Shown: positions 16,812 through 26,387, counted from the first letter of the stretch. The stretch is 64,000 bases of DNA from Beijerinckiaceae bacterium (GCA_024304885.1 JALJOM010000008.1:408501-472500); one strand, 5' to 3'. A program made the numbers and translations. The notes: generated by a model not told the origin, from the letters alone.

Positions 16812-18811
16812 GCCCCGGCCTGCTTCCAGCCTTCGTAGCCGCCGTCGAGGCTATAGACCTTGGTGAAGCGGAAGTCGGCGAAGGTCTGGGCGTAAACCTG
16901 GCTCGCATTGCCGTGATAGCAATAGATCAGGACCGGCGTGGTCTTCGGCGTCCCGGACAGGAAGTTGAAGATATTGGCCTCGGTGACGTGCTCGGCCCCC
17001 TCAATATGGCCGCTCTCGTAGGAGCCCGGGTCGCGCATGTCGAGGACGAGCGCCTCGCCGCTCTTCATGAGCTCGCGGGCGAAATCGACACCCACCCTCT
17101 CGAATGTCGCTTGCTCGGCCATGCCTGAGCTTCCTTTCGTCGATTTCCCCGAGTCCGGCTCGGGGTGCTGGGCTTCGGTTTGCGGAAGAGCGCGGTCCCC
17201 GTAAGGAGGCAACGTCGTGATGCGCGTATCGACGGGAGCGACGCCCACGGTGAAGTGATAGAGCGAGGCGAAGGACGCGTCCTCGAGCCCCAGGATCTCG
17301 TGCATGGACTCGTCGAAATAGCAGCCGATCCCGGTGCCGCGGAACCCCAGCGTCTCGGCCTCGAGATAGAGGACATGGCCGAGCAGCCCGGCCTCCCAAT
17401 GCAGCTGCTTGTAGCGCCAGGGCTCGGCGCGCACCAAAGGCTCGAATTCCGCGATCATGCCGAGCGCGAAGCAGCTGTCGGAGGCGATCGCCTGATGGCA
17501 GTGGAGCACGCGCGCGACCTTGGTGCAATCGGCGGCGACGAGCCGGTAGAAGTCGAGCTGCGGAGGAACGTGCTCGGGGCGCTGCCAGAGAAGGTCGTTC
17601 CGGGTCGCTTGCCGCAGCCGCATCTCCACGTCCGGGTTGCGCAAGAGGATGTAGAGGCCGGGCTCCAGGCCGTCGACCCGATGGATGAAGAAGACGGGAT
17701 GGATCCGCGGCACGTAGGTCCACACGTCCCAGGGCGCGACGTTACGGGCGAGCAGGCGGTCGATCATGTGATAGAAGGCGCCGCTGCCCATGCGGCCGCG
17801 GCGGTCGAAGCCTTGGGCGCTGCGCCGGTTCAAGATCACGCTCGCGGCGCGTTCGGAGGAGCCGAGGCCGATCGGCGGGAAATTGCCCCGATAGCGCGGC
17901 TCCGCGACGCTCCTCGTCTTGCGCGTCGCCGCCGAAGCCTCGTCGATCACCGGCCATTTGTACATCTTGCGCCGGTCGAGGAGATTGGCCTCGCCGACCC
18001 ATCCGCCGAGGCTCTCGATCGAGAGCCCATGACCCGCCTCACCGAGGGAAGCGGCAATCGGCTCGGGCAGGATCCGCAGCAGCAGATCCGGTGCCTCGCG
18101 CTCGGCGCCGCCGGGAAAGTCGGCGTCGCGGTCGAGACCGAGAAGGCCCGCGATGTCGCGGCTCGTCGCAGCTTCCGCCATGCGCGCGGTCCAGCCGAGG
18201 ACGCCCGCCGCATAGCGGAGCGCCCCGATCGCATGGCCGACATCGAGCTGGCAATAGCGGAACGCGCGCTCGCCGTATTTCCAGGCCTCGCGCCAGTGGA
18301 TCGACGTGAGGCCGATCCACATGCCGGGTGCGGCGGCCGCGATCTTGTCGGAAACCCCACAGCGCCGCTCGAGGCTGTGGTCGCGGCTCACGTAATGATA
18401 GACGCCGTCCTCGAGGCCCTCGACCCCGCGGCTCACGACATAAGCCTCTGTCGGGTGGAGATTGCCGCTCGACGGCGTGCAGCGCAGTGCCCAGCGGTCC
18501 GGGCCGTATTCCTTCCAGGCCGCGAGCGCCAGGGAGAGCTGGAGCAGCACGCCGACCGACGACAGGTCGAGCGGGGCGGGCGCTGCGACGCGGCCAGCGT
18601 AGATCTCCGAGAACGGTGTCGCGACCTCGTCCGCCGCGAGCGGCAGGAGAACACGCGGCGCGCCCGCAAACTCGCGAAAAGGGTTCGGTTGCTCGGACCA
18701 GTCGAGGGTCTCGGGGCCGGCCGCATAGCGCTCGAGCCTGTGCCGGGTGCGCTGGTGATAGGCGAGAATGACCTCGGCCGCGTTCGCCGCGGGATCGGGC
18801 ACGGCGGTCAT
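16808..18811 (-). CDS. SagB/ThcOx-type flavin oxidoreductase read in frame into a GlpE-like rhodanese
   Basis: This is one uninterrupted frame of 667 residues. Residues 1-about 540 hold two nitroreductase-like halves of the SagB/ThcOx family (CTPSSGNLHPTEAYVV in the first, ILNRRSAQGFDRRGRM opening the second). After a polar linker, residues 564-667 are a single-domain rhodanese with active-site loop CYHGNAS, the GlpE type. There is no stop codon between the two. An internal ATG at 17122 with AAAGGAAG eight bases upstream could also give the free rhodanese. The gene starts in an ATGA overlap with the ArsC-like gene. Likely roles are flavin-dependent oxidation and sulfane-sulfur transfer serving nitrogenase assembly; this is inference from context. 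Confidence 0.8.
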   Translation of the reverse strand: MTAVPDPAANAAEVILAYHQRTRHRLERYAAGPETLDWSEQPNPFREFAGAPRVLLPLAADEVATPFSEIYAGRVAAPAPLDLSSVGVLLQLSLALAAWKEYGPDRWALRCTPSSGNLHPTEAYVVSRGVEGLEDGVYHYVSRDHSLERRCGVSDKIAAAAPGMWIGLTSIHWREAWKYGERAFRYCQLDVGHAIGALRYAAGVLGWTARMAEAATSRDIAGLLGLDRDADFPGGAEREAPDLLLRILPEPIAASLGEAGHGLSIESLGGWVGEANLLDRRKMYKWPVIDEASAATRKTRSVAEPRYRGNFPPIGLGSSERAASVILNRRSAQGFDRRGRMGSGAFYHMIDRLLARNVAPWDVWTYVPRIHPVFFIHRVDGLEPGLYILLRNPDVEMRLRQATRNDLLWQRPEHVPPQLDFYRLVAADCTKVARVLHCHQAIASDSCFALGMIAEFEPLVRAEPWRYKQLHWEAGLLGHVLYLEAETLGFRGTGIGCYFDESMHEILGLEDASFASLYHFTVGVAPVDTRITTLPPYGDRALPQTEAQHPEPDSGKSTKGSSGMAEQATFERVGVDFARELMKSGEALVLDMRDPGSYESGHIEGAEHVTEANIFNFLSGTPKTTPVLIYCYHGNASQVYAQTFADFRFTKVYSLDGGYEGWKQAGA

Positions 18812-19245
18812 TCCGGGCGCTCCTTGTCGGGGCAGGGGCTCGCAGCGGCCGGCCTCCGGCATGTTTCGAGGTCGCGAGCCTCGGCGGCGCCTTCGGCCAG
18901 GCCGATCCAAGCGTCGATCGCGGATTGGTCGAAGCCGACGACGCGGCGGCCCTCGGCCTCGATCAAGGGCCGCCGGATCAGGATCGGATCGGCGACCAGG
19001 AGGGCGATGGCCTCGTCCGCGCCGAGACGGGCCGGATCGACCTCCCCGCTCTTGACCCGCGGTGCCGCCTTGTTGAACCATTCGGTCACGGGCAGCTCGC
19101 CGAAATAGCTGCGCAGGGTCTCGCTCGTCCAGACCTCCTGGAGGAGGCTACGGACCTCGAGCCGGTGCCCGGCTTTTTCGAGAAGCAGCTTCTGCCGCGC
19201 ATTGCTGGCGCAGCCGGGCTTCTCGTAGAAGATCACGTCGGCCAT
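18808..19245 (-). CDS. Nitrogenase-associated ArsC/Spx-like protein
   Basis: The protein has 145 residues with a thioredoxin-like ArsC fold: VIFYEKPGCASNARQKLLL, with Cys12 at the ArsC redox position, and VADPILIRRPLIEAEGRRVV matching the ILIRRPLI core. This is the nitro_assoc family (TIGR01616) commonly found in nif clusters, whose function is unknown. It is followed by SagB in an ATGA overlap. Confidence 0.85.
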   Translation of the reverse strand: MADVIFYEKPGCASNARQKLLLEKAGHRLEVRSLLQEVWTSETLRSYFGELPVTEWFNKAAPRVKSGEVDPARLGADEAIALLVADPILIRRPLIEAEGRRVVGFDQSAIDAWIGLAEGAAEARDLETCRRPAAASPCPDKERPE

Positions 19246-19291
19246 CGGCCCTTCCCGTCTCGTTTCGGTAGATCCGAGTGCCGAGGCCGGC

Positions 19292-19756
19292 TCAGCCGAA
19301 ATTGAAGTCGCCGAGCTGGACGAACTCGCTCTTCAGCCGGCCGAGCAGCATATCGACCTTGCGCCGGACCACCTCGACGGTGAGGGGCTTCGTCAGGATC
19401 CCGTGCGCGCCGCCGCCCTTGGCGAGAGCGGCCTTGACGAGCGGATTGTCGCCGTTGTCGGCACAGACGACGATCTTGGCCGCCGGGAACTTGGCGGAAA
19501 TCTCCTGCAGCACCTCGAGCCCCTTGGCTTCGACGATGTTCACGCCGACGATCAGGAGGTGCGGAACCGACCGCTCCGTCTTGCCGTAGACCACCTTCTC
19601 CGACGCCTCGAAAGCCTCCTCGACGCTCGCGAACTCGTGGGTCTCGTTGTGATCCTCCAGCATGAATTGGAGGATCGACCCGGTGATTCCGTCGTTGTCG
19701 ATGATGAAGACGCGCTTGTTGTCGACCCTGCTGTCATTATCGACGCCGATCTGCAT
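19292..19756 (-). CDS. Receiver-domain protein lacking the phosphoacceptor aspartate
   Basis: The protein has 154 residues and is a single CheY-like fold. The acidic pair is present near residues 20-22 (VFIIDNDG) and the conserved lysine at Lys123 (GILTKPLTV). At the phosphoacceptor position, however, the chain reads LLIVGVNI, so Gly71 replaces Asp. No output domain is present. I chose the ATG at 19756 because AGGAGAGAGG lies just upstream on the minus strand. It is the first gene of the operon diverging from nifH and likely acts by protein contact rather than phosphorylation. Confidence 0.75.
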   Translation of the reverse strand: MQIGVDNDSRVDNKRVFIIDNDGITGSILQFMLEDHNETHEFASVEEAFEASEKVVYGKTERSVPHLLIVGVNIVEAKGLEVLQEISAKFPAAKIVVCADNGDNPLVKAALAKGGGAHGILTKPLTVEVVRRKVDMLLGRLKSEFVQLGDFNFG

Positions 19757-19765
19757 GCTGACCTC

Positions 19766-19809
19766 TCTCCTGGTGCACGATTCTCCTGGTGCACGATCCC
19801 TGGTGCTCG
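19766..19809. repeat. Short tandem repeat in the leader of the receiver gene
   Basis: The 16-bp unit TCTCCTGGTGCACGAT occurs twice (19766-19781, 19782-19797), followed by a partial third copy. On the minus strand the unit supplies AGGAGA-type sequence next to the receiver gene's start. Confidence 0.7.
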
Positions 19810-19882
19810 CGCGGTGCACCGGGGCGCCCGGGGTGCGGCCTTTGCAGGTGAGCCGGCGCGCAGCCATCCGCGCCGGGCTCGA

Positions 19883-19898
19883 TGCAAGTTCCATACCC
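19883..19898 (-). promoter_or_regulatory. Putative sigma54 promoter of the nif accessory operon
   Basis: On the minus strand GGGTATGGAACTTGCA has GG and GC separated by ten bases and a TTGCA -12 element, but a poor -24 element (GGTAT instead of GGCAC). It lies about 125 bases before the receiver gene start. Confidence 0.45.
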
Positions 19899-20006
19899 CT
19901 CTCGGGCGGTCTCGGCTGCTGCGATCCGGAGGCTGCGCGGACGTGCCGCGAGCCGACCGCGGATCGGATCGGCTCGGGCGTCCGAAATCGGGAAGCGGGG
20001 AGTGGC

Positions 20007-20022
20007 TGTTTCCTTCGTGACA
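20007..20022. promoter_or_regulatory. NifA upstream activator site 1
   Basis: TGT-N10-ACA: TGTTTCCTTCGTGACA, an exact match to the NifA consensus, about 101 bases upstream of the nifH sigma54 promoter. Confidence 0.75.
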
Positions 20023-20037
20023 GCTGAAAAGCCGCGA

Positions 20038-20053
20038 TGTCGGAATCGAAACA
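20038..20053. promoter_or_regulatory. NifA upstream activator site 2
   Basis: TGT-N10-ACA: TGTCGGAATCGAAACA, exact match, 31 bp from site 1 (about three helical turns), so both sites face the same side of the DNA. Confidence 0.75.
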
Positions 20054-20122
20054 CGCTCCAGAGGACCGTCGGCCTCGGCCTAAATCGCGTTATTTCAATG
20101 TCTTGCTGCCAGAGAGAGGGTC

Positions 20123-20138
20123 TGGCACGGCGATTGCG
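20123..20138 (+). promoter_or_regulatory. Sigma54 promoter of nifH
   Basis: TGGCACGGCGATTGCG: TGGCAC, five bases, TTGC, with GG and GC ten bases apart. It matches the -24/-12 consensus closely and leaves a leader of about 135-140 bases before nifH. Confidence 0.85.
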
Positions 20139-20282
20139 AGAAAGAGCGCCGGGATACGTCGCCGATACGACGGCACGTGACGTGTCGTGTCCCGCGCCGC
20201 CTCGGCGCGTCGATTCCTCGAGCGAGGGTCGAGCGTCTCGGGTCCCAAGTTGACTGGCAAAACGGCACAAATGGAGAAGTGA

Positions 20283-21158
<876 letters not shown>

Positions 21159-21167
21159 GAATTGCTT

Positions 21168-21193
21168 GCCGGCCCCTCGATGGAGGGGCCGGC
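21168..21193 (+). other. Hairpin between nifH and nifD
   Basis: An 11-bp perfect stem GCCGGCCCCTC/GAGGGGCCGGC with a four-base loop, followed by GTTT. It has too few T residues for a full terminator. It may protect the nifH 3' end or attenuate read-through, giving more NifH than NifDK. Confidence 0.75.
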
Positions 21194-21227
21194 GTTTGCA
21201 TTGCAGTAACGCCTTCAGGAGATTGGC

Positions 21228-22688
21228 ATGAGCCTATCAGCACCGGAAACAATCGAAGAGATCAAGCAGAGGAACAAGGAGCTCATTGCTGAGGTCCTCG
21301 AAGCTTATCCCGAGAAGAGCAAGAAGAATCGCGCCAAGCACCTCAACCAGTTCCAGCAGGGCGGCAAGGATTGCTCCGTCAAGTCGAACATCAAGTCCGT
21401 CCCCGGCGTGATGACGATTCGCGGCTGCGCCTATGCGGGCTCGAAGGGTGTCGTCTGGGGCCCGATCAAGGACATGATCCACATCAGCCACGGCCCGGTG
21501 GGCTGCGGCCAGTACTCCTGGGCGGCGCGCCGTAACTATTACATCGGCACGACCGGCGTCGACACCTTCGTGACGATGCAATACACCTCGGACTTCCAGG
21601 AGAAGGACATCGTCTTCGGCGGCGACAAGAAGCTCGCGAAGATCATGGACGAGATCATGGAGCTCTTCCCGCTGAATCACGGCGTGACGATTCAGTCGGA
21701 GTGCCCGATCGGCCTCATCGGCGACGACATCGAGGCGGTGTCGAAGCAGAAGTCCAAGGAATACGGCGGCAAGACGATCGTCCCGGTTCGCTGCGAAGGC
21801 TTCCGCGGCGTCTCCCAGTCGCTCGGCCACCATATCGCCAACGACTCGATCCGTGACTGGGTCTTCGACAAGCTCGAAGGCAAGCCCGCCCGCATCGAGC
21901 TCACCCCCTACGACGTCGCCATCATCGGTGACTACAACATCGGCGGCGATGCCTGGTCCTCGCGCATCCTCCTCGAAGAGATGGGTCTGCGCGTGATCGC
22001 TCAATGGTCGGGCGACGGCTCGATCGCCGAGCTCGAGGCGACCCCGAAGGCGAAGCTGAACGTCCTCCACTGCTACCGCTCGATGAACTACATCTCGCGG
22101 CACATGGAAGAGAAGTTCGGCGTGCCGTGGGTCGAGTACAATTTCTTCGGCCCGAGCAAGATCGCGGAGTCGCTGCGCACGATCGCGAGCCATTTCGACG
22201 ATCGCATCAAGGAAAATGCCGAGCGGGTGATCGAGAAGTATCAGCCGCTCTCCGACGCCGTCATCGAGAAGTATCGTCCGCGCCTCCATGGCCGCAAGGT
22301 CATGCTGTTCGTGGGCGGCTTGCGTCCGCGCCACGTCATCGGCGCCTACGAGGATCTCGGCATGGAGGTCGTCGGCACGGGCTACGAGTTCGGCCACAAC
22401 GACGACTATCAGCGCACGACTCACTATGTGAAGGACGGCACGCTGATCTATGACGACGTGACCGGCTACGAGTTCGAGAAGTTCGTCGAGAAGATCCAGC
22501 CCGACCTCGTCGGGTCCGGCATCAAGGAGAAGTACGTCTTCCAGAAGATGGGCGTGCCGTTCCGTCAGATGCACTCGTGGGACTATTCCGGCCCGTACCA
22601 TGGCTATGACGGGTTCGCGATCTTCGCCCGCGACATGGACATGGCGATCAACTCACCGGTGTGGGGCCTCACCAAGGCTCCGTTCTGA
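21228..22688 (+). CDS. nifD: Nitrogenase molybdenum-iron protein alpha chain NifD
   Basis: The protein has 486 residues. P-cluster ligands are Cys67, Cys93 and Cys159 ([22 protein letters not shown]). The FeMo-cofactor ligands are Cys282 (HCYRSMNY) and His449 ([14 protein letters not shown]). All ligands for a molybdenum nitrogenase are present. It forms the alpha2beta2 MoFe protein with NifK. GGAGATTGGC precedes the ATG. Confidence 0.99.
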   Translation: MSLSAPETIEEIKQRNKELIAEVLEAYPEKSKKNRAKHLNQFQQGGKDCSVKSNIKSVPGVMTIRGCAYAGSKGVVWGPIKDMIHISHGPVGCGQYSWAARRNYYIGTTGVDTFVTMQYTSDFQEKDIVFGGDKKLAKIMDEIMELFPLNHGVTIQSECPIGLIGDDIEAVSKQKSKEYGGKTIVPVRCEGFRGVSQSLGHHIANDSIRDWVFDKLEGKPARIELTPYDVAIIGDYNIGGDAWSSRILLEEMGLRVIAQWSGDGSIAELEATPKAKLNVLHCYRSMNYISRHMEEKFGVPWVEYNFFGPSKIAESLRTIASHFDDRIKENAERVIEKYQPLSDAVIEKYRPRLHGRKVMLFVGGLRPRHVIGAYEDLGMEVVGTGYEFGHNDDYQRTTHYVKDGTLIYDDVTGYEFEKFVEKIQPDLVGSGIKEKYVFQKMGVPFRQMHSWDYSGPYHGYDGFAIFARDMDMAINSPVWGLTKAPF

Positions 22689-22697
22689 TCTCCGCCG

Positions 22698-22721
22698 GCC
22701 CTCCCCTCACGAGGGGAGGGC
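22698..22721 (+). other. Hairpin between nifD and nifK
   Basis: Stem GCCCTCCCCTC/GAGGGGAGGGC with a very short loop, ten bases after the nifD stop. It probably sets transcript stability. Confidence 0.65.
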
Positions 22722-22767
22722 TTCCGTCGGGGTGTCGCGAGACCAAGCAACCAAAAGGATAAATTTT

Positions 22768-24330
22768 ATGCCTCAAAACGCCGATCACGTTCTCGACCAC
22801 TTCGACCTATTCCGCCAGCCGGAATATCGTGAGATGCTCGCGAACAAGAAGAAGAACTTCGAGAACCCGGTGGCGGAAGCCGAACTTCAGCGGGTCGTCG
22901 AATGGACCAAGTCCTGGGACTACCGCGAGAAGAATTTCGCGCGTGAAGCTCTGACCGTCAATCCGGCCAAGGCCTGCCAGCCGCTCGGCGCCGTCTTCGC
23001 GGCGGTCGGCTTCGAGGGCACCGTCCCCTTCGTTCACGGATCGCAGGGCTGTGTCGCCTACTACCGCAGCCATTTCTCCCGCCATTTCAAGGAGCCCAGC
23101 TCCTGCGTGTCGTCGTCCATGACCGAGGACGCGGCGGTCTTCGGCGGCCTGAACAACATGGTCGACGGGCTCGCGAACACCTATAACCTCTACAAGCCGC
23201 GGATGATCTCCGTCTCCACGACTTGCATGGCGGAAGTGATCGGCGACGACCTCAACGCCTTCATCAAGACCGCGAAGAGCAAGGGCTCGGTGCCCGAGAA
23301 CTACGATGTTCCGTTCGCTCATACCCCGGCCTTCGTCGGCAGCCACATCACCGGCTACGACAACGTGCTGAAGGGAATCTTCGAGCATTTCTGGGGCGGC
23401 AAGGCCGGCACGGTCGAGAAACTCACCCGCGTGCCGAACGAGAAGATCAACTTCATCGGCGGCTTCGATCCCTATACCGTCGGCAACCTGCGCGAGATCA
23501 AGCGCATCTTCGACATGATGGGCTTCGAGTACACGATCATCGCCGACAACAGCGATGTCTGGGACACGCCGACCGACGGCACGTTCCGCATGTTCGACGG
23601 CGGCACGACGATCGAGCAGATGAACGAGGCGGTTCACGCCAAGGCCACCGTCTCGATGCAGGAATATTGCACCGAGAAGACGCTGCCCTATATCGCCAAC
23701 GAATGGAAGCACGAGACCGTCGCCTTCAATCACCCGATCTCGATCGCGGCGACCGACAAGTTCCTGATGGAAATCTCGCGGCTCACCGGCAAGCCGATCC
23801 CGGATCAGCTCCGGCTCGAGCGCGGACGCCTCGTCGACGCCATCGCCGACTCGGGCGCTCACATCCACGGCAAGAAGTTTGCTCTCTACGGCGACCCCGA
23901 TCTCTGCATCGGCCTGACCGAGTTCTTGCTCGAGTGCGGCGCCGAGCCGACCCACGTCCTTTCGACCAACGGCGGCAAGGCCTGGGCCGAGAAGGTCGAG
24001 GGAATTCTCGCGGCGAGCCCGTTCGGCCAGAACTGTCATGTCTATCCGCTCCGTGATCTGTGGCACATGCGTTCGCTGCTCTTCACCGAGCCGGTCGATT
24101 TCCTCATCGGCAACACCTATGCGAAATATCTCGAGCGTGACACCGGAACGCCGCTGATCCGCATCGGCTTCCCGATCTTCGATCGCCACCATCACCACCG
24201 CTATCCGGTGTGGGGCTATCAGGGCGGCTTGAACGTGCTCGTCTGGATCCTCGATCGCATCTTCGAGGTGATCGATCAAAATACGATCGTCCCTGCGCAC
24301 TCCGACTTCAGCTACGACATCATTCGCTGA
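22768..24330 (+). CDS. nifK: Nitrogenase molybdenum-iron protein beta chain NifK
   Basis: The protein has 520 residues. Its P-cluster ligands Cys70 ([10 protein letters not shown]), Cys95 ([10 protein letters not shown]) and Cys153 ([12 protein letters not shown]) fall at the same numbers as in Azotobacter vinelandii NifK. I chose the ATG at 22768, preceded by AAAAGGAT; the open frame upstream overlaps the nifD end and has no homology. It is the partner of NifD. Confidence 0.99.
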   Translation: MPQNADHVLDHFDLFRQPEYREMLANKKKNFENPVAEAELQRVVEWTKSWDYREKNFAREALTVNPAKACQPLGAVFAAVGFEGTVPFVHGSQGCVAYYRSHFSRHFKEPSSCVSSSMTEDAAVFGGLNNMVDGLANTYNLYKPRMISVSTTCMAEVIGDDLNAFIKTAKSKGSVPENYDVPFAHTPAFVGSHITGYDNVLKGIFEHFWGGKAGTVEKLTRVPNEKINFIGGFDPYTVGNLREIKRIFDMMGFEYTIIADNSDVWDTPTDGTFRMFDGGTTIEQMNEAVHAKATVSMQEYCTEKTLPYIANEWKHETVAFNHPISIAATDKFLMEISRLTGKPIPDQLRLERGRLVDAIADSGAHIHGKKFALYGDPDLCIGLTEFLLECGAEPTHVLSTNGGKAWAEKVEGILAASPFGQNCHVYPLRDLWHMRSLLFTEPVDFLIGNTYAKYLERDTGTPLIRIGFPIFDRHHHHRYPVWGYQGGLNVLVWILDRIFEVIDQNTIVPAHSDFSYDIIR

Positions 24331-24350
24331 GGTAGCGCCAAGAAATTGCG

Positions 24351-24374
24351 GGGCGGCAGAAGACTGTCGCCCTT
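24351..24374 (+). other. Hairpin between nifK and nifE
   Basis: Stem GGGCGGCAG/CTGTCGCCC (one G-U pair) with loop AAGA, followed by TT. A possible partial terminator separating nifHDK from nifEN. I found no sigma54 promoter between it and nifE. Confidence 0.6.
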
Positions 24375-24473
24375 CACCAAAGCGGAATGGGGCCGATCGG
24401 CCTGGCCTAGTGGAGGGATGAGCTGATCTCCTGTCCTCGAGACGGTGGATCGATTCTCCTCGTGGAGGTAGAG

Positions 24474-26378
24474 ATGAGCAGCGTCTCGGCGACTATTCAG
24501 AACGTTTTCAACGAACCGGCTTGCCCGAAGAACGCTGCGAAGTCCGAGAAGGAAAGAAAGAAGGGCTGCACCAAGCAGCTGCAGCCCGGCGGCGCCGCCG
24601 GCGGTTGCGCCTTCGACGGCGCCAAGATCGCGCTGCAGCCGATTACGGACGTTGCCCATCTCGTGCACGGCCCGATCGCCTGCGAGGGGAACTCCTGGGA
24701 CAATCGCGGGGCCTATTCTTCGGGCTCGACGCTCTACCGGACGGGGTTCACTACCGACATCAACGAGACGGATGTGGTGTTCGGCGGCGAGAAAAGGCTC
24801 TACAAGGCGATCAAGGAAATCATCGAGAAGTACAATCCGCCGTCGGTCTTCGTCTACCAGACCTGCGTCCCGGCGATGATCGGCGACGACATCGATGCCG
24901 TCTGCAAGGCCGCCACGAAGAAATTCGGTACGCCCATCGTGCCGGTGAACTCTCCTGGTTTTGTCGGACCGAAGAATCTCGGCAACAAGCTCGCCGGAGA
25001 GGCGCTGCTCGCCCACGTGATCGGCACCGAAGAGCCGGACTACACGACGCCCTATGACGTCAACATCATCGGCGAGTACAATCTCGCCGGCGAGATGTGG
25101 CAGGTCGAACCGCTCCTGAAGGAGATCGGCTTCCGAATCCTTTCCTGCATATCGGGCGACGCAAAATATCACGAGGTGGCGCGCGCGCATCGTGCGCGGG
25201 CCACGATGATGGTCTGCTCGAAGGCGATGATCAACATCACCCGCAAGCTCGAGGACCTCTACGGGATTCCCTATTTCGAGGGATCGTTCTACGGCATCGG
25301 CGACATGAGCGACTCGATCCGGCAGCTGGCGCAGCTCTGTATCGATCGCGGTGCGCCGCCGGAATTCATGGATCGGGCGGAGGCGGTGATCGCCCGCGAG
25401 GAGAAGCTCGCCTGGGACGAGATCATGTCCTATCTGCCGCGGCTCAAGGGCAAGAAGGTTCTCCTGATCACCGGCGGCGTCAAGTCCTGGTCGGTGGTGG
25501 CGGCGCTGCAGGAAGTCGGCATGGAGATCGTCGGCACCAGCGTCAAGAAGTCGACGAAGGAAGACAAGGAGCGCATCAAGGAATTGATGGGCGAGGACGC
25601 GCACGCCTTCGACGACATGTCTCCGCGCGAGATGTACAAGATGCTGAGGGACGCGAAGGCCGACATCATGCTGTCCGGCGGTCGCTCTCAGTTCATCGCG
25701 CTCAAGGCCAATATGCCCTGGTTGGACATCAATCAGGAACGCCACCATGCCTATTCGGGCTACAAGGGCATGGTCGATCTCGTGAAGGAGATCGACAAGG
25801 CGCTCTACAACCCGATCTGGAACCAGGTGCGTACCATCGCTCCCTGGTCCAATCCCGCCGACAGCTGGCAGGCCAAGGCGGACGCCGAAGCCGCCCGCGA
25901 GGCCGCCGAGCTCGCCGCGGATCCCGCGAAGGCCGAAGCAAAGCGCCGCGCGAGAAAAATCTGCAACTGCAAGACGATCGATCTCGGCACGATTGAGGAC
26001 GCGATTCTCGCCTCTACGCTCACCACTGTCGAGCAGGTTGTCGAGACGACTCATGCGGGTTCCGGCTGCACGGGCTGTCGTGGCAAGATCGGCGATATTC
26101 TGGCGGATCTTGCCGCGAAGGCCGGTGGTCCGGTCGTCGAGCTGACGCCCGAAGAGGCCGAAGCACGGCGTCGCTCGAAAAAGATCTGCAATTGCAAGGA
26201 AGTCACGTTGGGCACGATCGAGGACGTGGTCAGGGCCGAGCGTCTGACGACGGTCGCGGAAGTCACGGCGGCAACGGACGCGGGTAGCGGCTGCACGGGG
26301 TGCTGCGAAGATATCGAGGAGATCCTGGACGCAATCGTCGCGCCGGCGGAAGAATTGACCGCGATCGCAGCCGAGTGA
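24474..26378 (+). CDS. nifE: FeMo-cofactor scaffold protein NifE with two C-terminal BFD-like [2Fe-2S] domains
   Basis: The protein has 634 residues, about 150 longer than classical NifE. Residues 1-about 465 are NifE (GGCAFDGAKIAL, GPIACEGNSWDNRG, QTCVPAMIGDD). An Ala/Glu-rich linker follows. Two tandem bacterioferritin-associated-ferredoxin-type domains come next: KICNCK with Cys497/Cys499, then GSGCTGC with Cys532/Cys535; and KICNCK with Cys572/Cys574, then GSGCTGC with Cys607/Cys610. The two copies are about half identical, so they arose by duplication. NifEN matures the NifB-cofactor with Mo and homocitrate. The extra clusters could bring electrons or iron-sulfur units to it. The ATG has GGAGGTAGAG upstream. 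Confidence 0.95.
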   Translation: MSSVSATIQNVFNEPACPKNAAKSEKERKKGCTKQLQPGGAAGGCAFDGAKIALQPITDVAHLVHGPIACEGNSWDNRGAYSSGSTLYRTGFTTDINETDVVFGGEKRLYKAIKEIIEKYNPPSVFVYQTCVPAMIGDDIDAVCKAATKKFGTPIVPVNSPGFVGPKNLGNKLAGEALLAHVIGTEEPDYTTPYDVNIIGEYNLAGEMWQVEPLLKEIGFRILSCISGDAKYHEVARAHRARATMMVCSKAMINITRKLEDLYGIPYFEGSFYGIGDMSDSIRQLAQLCIDRGAPPEFMDRAEAVIAREEKLAWDEIMSYLPRLKGKKVLLITGGVKSWSVVAALQEVGMEIVGTSVKKSTKEDKERIKELMGEDAHAFDDMSPREMYKMLRDAKADIMLSGGRSQFIALKANMPWLDINQERHHAYSGYKGMVDLVKEIDKALYNPIWNQVRTIAPWSNPADSWQAKADAEAAREAAELAADPAKAEAKRRARKICNCKTIDLGTIEDAILASTLTTVEQVVETTHAGSGCTGCRGKIGDILADLAAKAGGPVVELTPEEAEARRRSKKICNCKEVTLGTIEDVVRAERLTTVAEVTAATDAGSGCTGCCEDIEEILDAIVAPAEELTAIAAE

Positions 26379-26387
26379 GGTGGAGCC

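Noticed and set aside
16808..18811. RiPP (thiazole/oxazole) gene cluster because of SagB homology
   Set aside because: There is no YcaO cyclodehydratase, precursor peptide or transporter nearby; the setting is a nif operon.
24331..24473. Separate sigma54 promoter for nifE
   Set aside because: I found no GG-N10-GC with -24/-12 similarity and no TGT-N10-ACA in this gap, only a hairpin.
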